Assembly (NCBI GenBank): GCA_022732885.1
Contig: JAIJTS010000020.1
Location: 1-24,832 of the forward strand
DNA from: Atopobium sp.
GTDB lineage: Bacteria > Actinomycetota > Coriobacteriia > Coriobacteriales > Atopobiaceae
Length of the DNA: 24,832 nt
Reading direction: 5' to 3'
Within the stretch, counting starts at the first letter, position 1. Each line of letters starts with the position of its first letter. The position numbers and the translations under genes are program-made. The notes beneath the pieces were generated by a model. The model saw only the letters and a program-made list of their open reading frames with translations. It searched no databases and was not told the origin of the DNA. This document shows, piece by piece, positions 1-5,906 of this stretch.

Positions 1-471
1 CAGAAGCTCATCATGAGCCTCATCTTTTGTAAGAGCTGCAATGCGCTCAAGCTCTTGAGACTGCTGAGAAACAAGAGAATCCAAGTCATTTTTACGACGA
101 TCAAGCTGACCCTGAAGGCTAGAAAGCTGGTGCTCACGCTTCTCTAGAGCGTCAGTACGATGATCAAGAGACTCTTCACGCTGAAGAATACGATTCTCCA
201 TGCTACGAAGCTCACTCTTGCGCTTTTTCTCATCTGCCTCTGCTGCCTGCTTAAGCTGAAGAACTTCTTCTTTAGCCTCAAGTACGGCTTCTTTTTTAAC
301 TGTTTCTGCCTGGCGAGCTGCTTCAGAAGCGATGCGATCTGCATTGGTCTGAGCATCTTTTAACTGCTGTTCAGCAGTTTTAATTTTTGAATTACTAATG
401 TTAGAAAGCACGCCGTATGCAAGGCCTACTCCCACAAGAAGGCATACAATGCCTACTGCTACAAATTCCAT
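1..471 (-). CDS. rny: Ribonuclease Y, N-terminal part (cut by the window edge)
   Basis: RNase Y is a membrane-bound endoribonuclease that starts decay of many mRNAs in Gram-positive bacteria. Seen here are the first 157 codons, open to base 1. The protein begins MEFVAVGIVCLLVGVG, one membrane helix at about residues 3-22. A long charged region rich in Glu, Lys, Gln and Arg follows (about 28-157) and looks like a continuous coiled coil, the family's usual layout. The KH and HD domains that carry RNA binding and catalysis would lie outside the window, so they are not seen. The ATG at 471 has a GAGGAG ribosome site at 477-482. It has its own promoter (662-690) and lies downstream of recX, a recA-rny neighbourhood known from firmicutes. 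The identification rests on N-terminal architecture plus context. Confidence 0.9.
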   Translation of the reverse strand, partial: MEFVAVGIVCLLVGVGLAYGVLSNISNSKIKTAEQQLKDAQTNADRIASEAARQAETVKKEAVLEAKEEVLQLKQAAEADEKKRKSELRSMENRILQREESLDHRTDALEKREHQLSSLQGQLDRRKNDLDSLVSQQSQELERIAALTKDEAHDELL

Positions 472-476
472 ACCTA

Positions 477-690
477 CTCCTCAAATGGCGATTACAAAAG
501 TGTTCAGGAGACTTTAGACACAACAGAATCTAAAGAACCCGCCATGAGCAGAGTACATTGGCTGGTCATACCACATGCAGAGATAGATCAAGTGTATGAG
601 ATACCTACTGTATACGTGACGCTGGTTGCCCAGCGGAAATGAGCCTATTCACGGCATATTTATCGTATAGAGCATTGTAAGTTTTGTCAA
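477..690 (-). promoter_or_regulatory. rny 5' leader with two hairpins and a possible anti-Shine-Dalgarno
   Basis: The 283-base gap between recX and rny (472-754) holds no gene that I can support. Read on the minus strand it contains the rny promoter and then about 185 nt of leader. One hairpin lies at 620-635: six-base-pair stem CGCTGG/CCAGCG closing a GCAA loop, a GNRA-type tetraloop. A second lies at 512-535: stem CTTTAGA/TCTAAAG, 10-nt loop. A CTCCT at 506-510 can pair with the AGGAG core of the rny ribosome site at 477-481. Neither hairpin has a U tail, so they do not look like terminators. A regulatory role is inference. Confidence 0.45.
662..690 (-). promoter_or_regulatory. Promoter for rny
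   Basis: On the minus strand a perfect -35 TTGACA (685-690) is followed by a 17-base spacer and a -10 TACGAT (662-667), four of six matching TATAAT. It lies about 65 bases after the recX stop and points at rny. Transcription would start near base 655. I see no terminator after recX, so rny may also receive read-through from recA-recX. Confidence 0.75.
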
Positions 691-754
691 TAAATTGCAG
701 GTAGGAAAAGTAAAACACACCAATACAACAGACTTATAAGCTATGCAAATGTAA

Positions 755-1429
755 TTACTCGGACGTAACGTTTTCATCCAAAATCTTTTTAGCAACGGAT
801 GAAGCAATGGAAAATGAATATCCCTTTGTGGCAAGAAACCTAACAAGCTTCTCATAATCATTTTTTCCTGATAGATGTTTTTTCTGAGCCAAAGAATACG
901 CAACCTCAAATTCATCTACATCAGAAAAATATGCATCAGGCCATGCATGAAGTGTTTCAACTTCAATTCCCTTTTTAGAAATCTCAGTTTTAATTTTAAG
1001 AGGACCCCAGCCTTGCGAGATTTTAGAACGTATATAAACGTCTGCAAAACGACTGTCATTAACTAAGCCAACTTCAACAGCTCTCTGTACTGCAGAATCT
1101 CTTACATTCTTCTGATATCCATCAAGCATGAGCTTTTTCTGAAGCTCAGCTGTAGAGTAATCTCTTTTTACAACCAAAGCCTCAATGCGAGCCTTAATGC
1201 ATTGCGTTGAAATCTTTTTTAACTCATACAAAAACTCATTTCGAGAAGAAGGTGTAAAAACACCATCTTTCTCTTTGCTCTGAAGAGCACGAGCTACTGT
1301 TGGAGGGACAAAGAATTCCTCCGTCCCTCCAACTTCAGTTTCTAAAATTATCTTTGCCTTAGGTTTTGCCTGGCCTAGAGCTGCTTGTTTCTTTTTTGGA
1401 AGCTCAATTATCCAAGAAATCTCTGACAT
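755..1429 (-). CDS. recX: Regulatory protein RecX
   Basis: RecX binds the RecA filament and limits its growth and its recombinase and coprotease activities. This 224-residue protein has the family's helical-repeat signatures: a segment with RDYSTAELQKKL (about residues 89-100) and another with GWGPLKIKTEISKKGI. The N-terminal stretch of about 65 residues before the repeats is Lys-rich and poorly conserved. The ATG shares its A with the recA stop codon (TAATG), so translation is probably coupled and RecX made at a fixed, lower ratio to RecA. It is therefore likely induced with recA through the LexA site upstream. Its position directly after recA fits the family. Confidence 0.92.
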   Translation of the reverse strand: MSEISWIIELPKKKQAALGQAKPKAKIILETEVGGTEEFFVPPTVARALQSKEKDGVFTPSSRNEFLYELKKISTQCIKARIEALVVKRDYSTAELQKKLMLDGYQKNVRDSAVQRAVEVGLVNDSRFADVYIRSKISQGWGPLKIKTEISKKGIEVETLHAWPDAYFSDVDEFEVAYSLAQKKHLSGKNDYEKLVRFLATKGYSFSIASSVAKKILDENVTSE

Positions 1430-2517
1430 TATTCAGCTGAATCTTCCGTTGCAACTGGAGCGCCAACTTCAGAATCTTCATCAAAAACAAGGCCACAAGC
1501 AACTCGTACCTTATGATCAATCTCTTCCATGAGATCTGGATTAGCAGTAAGGAAAGATTTAGCTGCTTCTCTACCCTGACCAAGACGTTCACCCTCATAG
1601 GTGAACCAAGCTCCAGACTTGTTAACAATTTCAAAATCAACAGCCATATCAAGAATGGAGCCTTCTTTAGAAATGCCCTGGCCGTACATAATGTCAAACT
1701 CAGCAACCTTAAAAGGAGGAGCAACCTTATTCTTTACAACCTTAACGCGAACGCGGTTACCAACGTTTTCTCCATTAACTTTAATACTATCAACGCGGCG
1801 AATATCCATACGAACAGAGGAGAAGAACTTGAGAGCCCTACCACCGGAAGTGGTCTCTGGGCTACCAAACATAACGCCAATCTTCTCTCTTAGTTGGTTA
1901 ATGAAAATACAGAGCGTATTAGATTTAGAAAGAGAACCAGCTAATTTACGGAGTGCTTGACTCATAAGACGAGCTTGAAGACCAACGCTAGAATCGCCGA
2001 TTTCTCCCTCAATCTCTGCACGAGGAACAAGAGCAGCAACGGAGTCTACAACTACAACATCAATGGCGCCAGAGCGAACAAGCATGTCGCAGATCTCTAG
2101 AGCCTGCTCACCAGTATCTGGCTGAGAAATTAAAACATCATCAATATCAACACCAATACGAGCTGCATAACCTGGATCAAGTGCATGCTCTGCATCAATA
2201 AAAGCTACAACGCCACCCAATGCCTGAGCTTCTGCGAGAATTTCTAGTGAAAGAGTTGTCTTACCAGAAGACTCTGGACCATAAATCTCTACGATACGAC
2301 CGCGAGGAACGCCACCAATACCCAGTGCTGCATCAAGAGCAAGTGAGCCAGTTGGAATAGCCTGAATATCAAAGGCAGGACCACCCTCACCTAAACGCAT
2401 AATTGCGCCTGCGCCAAATTTCTTCTCAATCTCTGCGGTAGTTGAAGAGATAACCTCATCTCTCTCATCACCCGTAGTACGAGCTTTAATCTCTTTTGAA
2501 ACTGACTTTTTAGCCAT
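1429..2517 (-). CDS. recA: Recombinase RecA
   Basis: RecA forms ATP-dependent filaments on single-stranded DNA, drives strand exchange in repair, and triggers LexA self-cleavage. The 362-residue length is normal. Visible are the Walker A motif GPESSGKTT (80-88), the catalytic Glu in FIDAEHALD (E110), Walker B IDVVVVD (152-158) and an acidic C-terminal tail. The first 25 or so residues are a charged extension. The ATG has an AAGGAG ribosome site (2523-2528). It is transcribed from its own LexA-controlled promoter, isolated from cinA by a strong terminator, and forms an operon with recX. Confidence 0.98.
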   Translation of the reverse strand: MAKKSVSKEIKARTTGDERDEVISSTTAEIEKKFGAGAIMRLGEGGPAFDIQAIPTGSLALDAALGIGGVPRGRIVEIYGPESSGKTTLSLEILAEAQALGGVVAFIDAEHALDPGYAARIGVDIDDVLISQPDTGEQALEICDMLVRSGAIDVVVVDSVAALVPRAEIEGEIGDSSVGLQARLMSQALRKLAGSLSKSNTLCIFINQLREKIGVMFGSPETTSGGRALKFFSSVRMDIRRVDSIKVNGENVGNRVRVKVVKNKVAPPFKVAEFDIMYGQGISKEGSILDMAVDFEIVNKSGAWFTYEGERLGQGREAAKSFLTANPDLMEEIDHKVRVACGLVFDEDSEVGAPVATEDSAE

Positions 2518-2546
2518 GGATACTCCTTGCTCTTTTTGTTACTAGA

Positions 2547-2575
2547 ATAATATAAGAACAGACGTTCTATGTCAA
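2547..2575 (-). promoter_or_regulatory. recA promoter
   Basis: Minus-strand -35 TTGACA (2570-2575, perfect), 17-base spacer, -10 TATTAT (2547-2552, five of six). The transcript would start near 2540, giving a leader of about 22 nt with an AAGGAG ribosome site. The spacer is almost filled by the LexA palindrome, so repressor and polymerase should exclude each other. Confidence 0.85.
2555..2568 (-). promoter_or_regulatory. LexA (SOS) operator of recA-recX
   Basis: The 14-base near-palindrome reads AGAACGTCTGTTCT on the minus strand. It matches the Gram-positive SOS box GAAC-N4-GTTC exactly in both half-sites, with A/T flanks continuing the symmetry. It lies between the -35 and -10 of recA. lexA itself is not in the window. 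Confidence 0.88.
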
Positions 2576-2592
2576 CGTCAAACATATACTCT

Positions 2593-2625
2593 ATAGAGGG
2601 AATTTGTCGTAATATTTACCTCTAT
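2593..2625 (-). repeat. Inverted repeat upstream of the recA promoter
   Basis: Seven-base arms ATAGAGG (2593-2599) and CCTCTAT (2619-2625) are separated by 19 bases. The first arm overlaps a perfect 10-base palindrome CTCTATAGAG (2589-2598). It starts 14-18 bases upstream of the recA -35. It could be a second protein site or a chance AT-rich symmetry; the rest of the 2576-2693 spacer shows nothing else. Confidence 0.35.
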
Positions 2626-2693
2626 TTTTCTACTCTTGAACAGCAAGTTTCTTATGAATTACAAATTTGACTGTATAAGTCCTGCATAGTCGC

Positions 2694-2730
2694 AAAAAAT
2701 AAGAAGCTCAAAACAAACTAGTTTTGAGCT
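2694..2730 (-). terminator. Intrinsic terminator after cinA
   Basis: On the minus strand a perfect 10-base-pair stem AGCTCAAAAC/GTTTTGAGCT (2721-2730 with 2705-2714) with a six-base loop is followed by a T-rich tail, TCTTATTTTTT (2694-2704). It begins about 20 bases after the cinA stop and separates the rnj-to-cinA unit from recA. Confidence 0.9.
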
Positions 2731-2750
2731 CCCCCCATTAAAATAGGATT

Positions 2751-3248
2751 TTAAGCCTTCACAATTGCTTCATGAATTAATTGTAAGGCTTGTAAAACTG
2801 CAGCTTCTCGCACCTGTTCTCTATTGCCAGAAAAATGTTTACAGACCGTATGGGTAAAGTTATTGCTGTTAATACCAAACCAAACCGTTCCAACTGGTTT
2901 ACCAGGCTCTTCTCCTGTTGGACCAGCTATTCCGGTAACGGAAACTGCAATGTCTGAGCCAATAACTTCTCTAACACCCGAAGCCATCTGAGCAGCACAG
3001 GGTTCAGAAACAGCACCAAGGGACGGTTCTTCAAAAATATCCTTTGAGACACCCAATACCTTCTGCTTAATCTCAATGGTATAGCTCACAACAGAGCCTT
3101 TAAGCACGCTTGATGATCCAGATATGGCTGTAAGAGCTCCTGCAACAAGTCCTCCCGTACAAGACTCGGCAGAAGCAACCGTAAGACCAGCCTCAAGTGC
3201 CTCTGAAACAACTTGTTGAGCTTCTGTAAGAACTTCAGATGAAAACAT
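2751..3248 (-). CDS. CinA-family C-terminal domain protein (PncC-type nicotinamide-nucleotide amidohydrolase)
   Basis: This 165-residue protein is only the C-terminal domain of the CinA family, which in studied members deamidates NMN to nicotinic acid mononucleotide in pyridine-nucleotide salvage. The signature segments are all present: ASAESCTGGLVAG (about 25-37), GSVVSYTIEIKQKVLGV, GAVSE and VSVTGIAGPTG (about 103-112). The N-terminal molybdopterin-binding-like domain of longer CinA proteins is absent, and no other reading frame nearby encodes it. I chose the ATG at 3248 because the family fold starts there; a TTG at 3278 would add ten residues. Neither has a clear ribosome site, so the start is uncertain. 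It is the last gene before a strong terminator. The link to recA seen in many Gram-positives is kept only as adjacency. Confidence 0.9.
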   Translation of the reverse strand: MFSSEVLTEAQQVVSEALEAGLTVASAESCTGGLVAGALTAISGSSSVLKGSVVSYTIEIKQKVLGVSKDIFEEPSLGAVSEPCAAQMASGVREVIGSDIAVSVTGIAGPTGEEPGKPVGTVWFGINSNNFTHTVCKHFSGNREQVREAAVLQALQLIHEAIVKA

Positions 3249-3284
3249 ATGAATCACAACTTTTCGGTCCGCATGCAAATGTTT

Positions 3285-3336
3285 GGTATGAAAACATACC
3301 TATCGTATATACGAATGGCGCCTCAAGGAGACGCCA
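3285..3336 (-). other. Two hairpins between pgsA and cinA
   Basis: The pgsA-cinA gap carries two inverted repeats. The one at 3316-3336, just after the pgsA stop, has a five-pair outer stem TGGCG/CGCCA, one mismatch, and a three-pair inner stem with a 3-nt loop. The other, at 3285-3300, is GGTATG/CATACC around four bases. The first is followed by TTCGTATA rather than a T run, so termination would be weak at best. They may mark RNA processing or modulate cinA expression; this is inference. Confidence 0.4.
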
Positions 3337-3342
3337 CACTTG

Positions 3343-3948
3343 TTAAACCTCAGCAATGTATTGCCAAGACTTTACAAAGTAGTCAATTCCTGACCAAGCC
3401 GTAAGAACTACAGCATTCCACATAAATGCGTTAAAGATAAAGAGCAAAACGTCCTGAATCATTCCGCCAGGGATGCTTGGCAAGAAAAGTAGTCCACAAA
3501 TAGCAACCATAGTTGTTGCAGTTTTCCATTTGCCCAAATCAGAGGCTGCAATAACAACTCCCTTTGAAGCAACAACCATCCTAAGGCCCGATACTAAAAA
3601 CTCTCGAGCAACAATCACTAAGAGTACCCATGGAGAAACCATATGCCACTCCAGAAGTACAAAAAGAGCTACAACAACAGCGAGTTTATCGGCAATTGGA
3701 TCTAAGAACTTACCAAAAGTAGTAACTTCGTTTCTGCTGCGTGCAAGATAACCATCAAGCTTATCCGTCAAAGAAATGACAACGTAGCCGATAAAGACAA
3801 AAAAAGCTCCGAGGTTAAAACCAGGTGTTGCCAGAGAATCAGCCAGAGAGACGCCTAAAAGCTGTGCGAGGAGAAGCCAAAAAGGCACCAGAACTACTCG
3901 AGCGCAGGTAACAATATTTGCAGGTGTCCAAATTGTCTTTGATGACAT
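3343..3948 (-). CDS. pgsA: CDP-diacylglycerol--glycerol-3-phosphate 3-phosphatidyltransferase
   Basis: PgsA makes phosphatidylglycerol phosphate from CDP-diacylglycerol and glycerol 3-phosphate, the committed step to phosphatidylglycerol and cardiolipin. The 201-residue protein carries the CDP-alcohol phosphotransferase signature: D62, D65-G66, A69-R70, G79, D83 and D87, spaced as in the family (TDKLDGYLAR, then GKFLDPIAD). About four to five membrane helices surround it, the first at about 15-35 and a pair at about 88-120. The ATG lies 13 bases after the rimO stop with a GGGGA ribosome site. The rimO-pgsA-cinA-recA order is a familiar Gram-positive arrangement. A different CDP-alcohol transferase (for example phosphatidylinositol phosphate synthase) is possible but less likely given neighbours and length. 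Confidence 0.93.
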   Translation of the reverse strand: MSSKTIWTPANIVTCARVVLVPFWLLLAQLLGVSLADSLATPGFNLGAFFVFIGYVVISLTDKLDGYLARSRNEVTTFGKFLDPIADKLAVVVALFVLLEWHMVSPWVLLVIVAREFLVSGLRMVVASKGVVIAASDLGKWKTATTMVAICGLLFLPSIPGGMIQDVLLFIFNAFMWNAVVLTAWSGIDYFVKSWQYIAEV

Positions 3949-3961
3949 GTTGTATCCCCAA

Positions 3962-5395
3962 CTAAACGGTTTTCTCGACAGACTGAGTGTCTGTAGTGTC
4001 TGTAGTGTCTGTAGTATCTGTAGTGTCTACAATCTCGCCAATCATTTCATAACAGAAGGAATCTACCAGGTCACAAAGGACAATGTCTCCAACCGCGGCA
4101 TCTCCTTCTGCAATGTGGACGGCGCCATCGCAGTCTGGAGCCTGGAACCAAGTATGTCCGATAAGTTCAGTTCCCTCGTCAGATTCTTCAATTCCGTCAA
4201 TAATGACCTCACAGCGCTCACCAACATGACGGGCGGTTGCTGCAAAACCAAGCTGCTCAACCAGGTCAAGTAGACGCTGAGTTCGCTCAATCTTTACCTC
4301 ATCGGGAACCTGATCAGACATCTTTGCACCCAGAGTTCCCTCTTCTGGTGAATAGGTAAAGACGGACGTGTAATCAAACTCCTGCTCCTGGATAAAGTCA
4401 TAGAGCTCATCTGATTCTTCGTCTGTCTCACCTGGGAAGCCACACATTCCGGTGGTACGCAAAACCATGCCAGGAATCTCTGTTCTGAGGCGATCAAAAA
4501 GCTCACGAAGCTCTTGTGTAGAACCAGAACGGCCCATACGCTTAAGAATACGCTCGTTGCAGTGCTGAATTGGAATGTCAATGTAAGGTAGAACCTCAGG
4601 TGTATCACGAATGGTACCGATGAGCTCATCGGTCATACCTTCTGGTTGTAGATACAAAACGCGAATCCAGCCTTTATAAGGACGAACTACCTCAGCTACC
4701 TGCTGCATAAGCTTGGCTAGCGTTGGAGTCTGACCGTCTTCTGTATCAGGCATATCCGAGCCCCAAATGCCGGTGTCCTGGCCAATCAAAATGACCTCAC
4801 GAACACCGCCTTCCATAAGCTCTTTTACCTCTTGAAGTATCTCTTCAGCGGATCTTGAGTGATAGTGACCACGAATATACGGAATGGCACAGAAAGCGCA
4901 GAATCTGTCACAGCCCTCAGAGATCTTTACAAATGCACTTGCACCGTCAATGGTGCGCAGCATTCCATGAGCGGCAACAATGGACTGTGTTGGCACAGGG
5001 ATATCCAAGACGTCTGCAACAACGCTCACAATGCCATCCTCTTGATCTGCAGGAACAAAGGCTGCAACCTCGGGAAGCTGCTCGTTAAGCTCTGCGCCGT
5101 ACCTGGAAGGAACGCAGCCACACATAATAATAGGAAGCTTACGTACTCCTTCGGAAGCGCCTTCAGCTATCTCAAGTGTTGCCTCAATAGACTCCTCTGT
5201 TGCAGAAGCCAAAAACGAACAAGTGTTGATAATTGCAACATCTGCTGACTCTGGATCTGCTACTTCACCAAAACCTGAGGCCAAAAGACGCGCACGCATG
5301 CGGTCTGTATCAACCTCATTTTTGGCGCATCCAAGCGTAATGTAAAGGACGTTATAGCCCCTATCGATAGTTGTTGAACTGGAGGGGCTGGCCAT
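3962..5395 (-). CDS. rimO: Ribosomal protein uS12 methylthiotransferase RimO
   Basis: RimO is a radical-SAM enzyme that adds a methylthio group to an aspartate of ribosomal protein S12. Using the ATG at 5395 it is 477 residues. The N-terminal methylthiotransferase domain begins LYITLGCAKNEVDTDRM, with cluster cysteines near C23, C59 and C94. The radical-SAM motif is CDRFCAFC (C162, C166, C169), and a TRAM-like domain ends the core. The TLGCAKNEVD start is typical of RimO rather than MiaB or MtaB. After the TRAM domain comes an unusual tail of repeated Asp-Thr-Thr units from a 9-bp DNA repeat. The ATG at 5395 has an AAGGAG site at 5403-5408; a further in-frame ATG at 5419 lacks one. It overlaps the end of yajQ by 35 bases in another frame. 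Confidence 0.95.
   Translation of the reverse strand: MASPSSSTTIDRGYNVLYITLGCAKNEVDTDRMRARLLASGFGEVADPESADVAIINTCSFLASATEESIEATLEIAEGASEGVRKLPIIMCGCVPSRYGAELNEQLPEVAAFVPADQEDGIVSVVADVLDIPVPTQSIVAAHGMLRTIDGASAFVKISEGCDRFCAFCAIPYIRGHYHSRSAEEILQEVKELMEGGVREVILIGQDTGIWGSDMPDTEDGQTPTLAKLMQQVAEVVRPYKGWIRVLYLQPEGMTDELIGTIRDTPEVLPYIDIPIQHCNERILKRMGRSGSTQELRELFDRLRTEIPGMVLRTTGMCGFPGETDEESDELYDFIQEQEFDYTSVFTYSPEEGTLGAKMSDQVPDEVKIERTQRLLDLVEQLGFAATARHVGERCEVIIDGIEESDEGTELIGHTWFQAPDCDGAVHIAEGDAAVGDIVLCDLVDSFCYEMIGEIVDTTDTTDTTDTTDTQSVEKTV
3988..4031 (-). repeat. 9-bp tandem repeat in the 3' end of rimO
   Basis: Four copies of TGTCTGTAG (plus-strand reading; the fourth has one substitution, TATCTGTAG) and a degenerate fifth run head to tail. 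On the coding strand they encode successive Asp-Thr-Thr units in the RimO C-terminus. Because the unit is nine bases, gain or loss of copies keeps the frame and only changes tail length. Confidence 0.9.
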
Positions 5396-5858
5396 AGTCT
5401 TTCTCCTTAAGGCTTGCAATCACAGACTGAAGAACATCACGAGAAGCGCTAGAAACACGCAGCTTATCGCCCTCAACGGTTGCCTTAGCCTTAACTTTCA
5501 TATCACGAATATCTTTAGCAATCTTCTTAGCTGTCTCTTGGTCAATACCAGAAACAATAGAGCCAATCTGACGCACGGTAGAACCTGCCGCGGGAATTGG
5601 GTCTCCCCAACGAATAGCAGTAAGGTCAATACCGCGCTTTACCAGCTTGGATCCAAGAACATCCCTAACCTGAGATGCAACAAAATCTGCAGGAGCTTCA
5701 ATAGTAAACTTGCCCTCTTTTTTAGAGAGCTCAAGAGTTGCCCCAGAATCCTTAAGATCATAGCGCTGAGTTAGCTCACGAGCTGCCTGCTGAAATGCAT
5801 TATCAACTTCCATCATGTCTACTTCAGACACAACGTCAAAGCTTGATTCTTTAGCCAT
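5361..5858 (-). CDS. yajQ: YajQ family nucleotide-binding protein
   Basis: YajQ proteins have two ferredoxin-like folds and bind nucleotides; a Xanthomonas member binds cyclic di-GMP, but the role in Gram-positives is unsettled. The 165-residue length is normal. The N-terminus FDVVSEVDMMEVDNA, the RYDLKDS segment and the C-terminal FNNYR match the family. The ATG has a strong GGAGG site. A hairpin separates it from the RodZ-like gene upstream (5877-5898). Its 3' end overlaps rimO by 35 bases, implying coupled translation. No cyclic di-GMP enzyme is present in the window to support a signalling role. Confidence 0.93.
   Translation of the reverse strand: MAKESSFDVVSEVDMMEVDNAFQQAARELTQRYDLKDSGATLELSKKEGKFTIEAPADFVASQVRDVLGSKLVKRGIDLTAIRWGDPIPAAGSTVRQIGSIVSGIDQETAKKIAKDIRDMKVKAKATVEGDKLRVSSASRDVLQSVIASLKEKDYGQPLQFNNYR
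5403..5408 (-). promoter_or_regulatory. Ribosome site that fixes the rimO start
   Basis: AAGGAG lies seven bases before the ATG at 5395, inside the yajQ reading frame. The alternative ATG 24 bases upstream has no comparable site, so the shorter RimO is preferred. Confidence 0.75.
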
Positions 5859-5876
5859 TTCCCCTCCGTATTACCT

Positions 5877-5898
5877 GGGCGAGAAGATCCTCTTGCCC
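5877..5898 (-). other. Hairpin between the RodZ-like gene and yajQ
   Basis: An inverted repeat with GGGC/GCCC outer arms and AGA/TCT inner arms, one mismatch between them, sits in the 48-base gap. It has no T tail. It may serve as an RNA processing or stabilising element separating the two messages; function is inference. Confidence 0.4.
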
Positions 5899-5906
5899 TA
5901 TGGCGT

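Noticed and set aside
620..635. Hairpin after recX considered as a terminator
   Set aside because: No T-run follows on the minus strand, and it lies downstream of the rny promoter, so it is more likely a leader structure.
649..915. 88-codon minus-strand frame overlapping the end of recX
   Set aside because: It lies in another frame over recX and the rny promoter, has no ribosome site and no recognisable domain.
3962..5419. Longer RimO starting at the ATG at 5419
   Set aside because: The ATG at 5395 has an AAGGAG site at proper spacing, while the 5419 start would add eight residues and overlap yajQ by 59 bases without a ribosome site.
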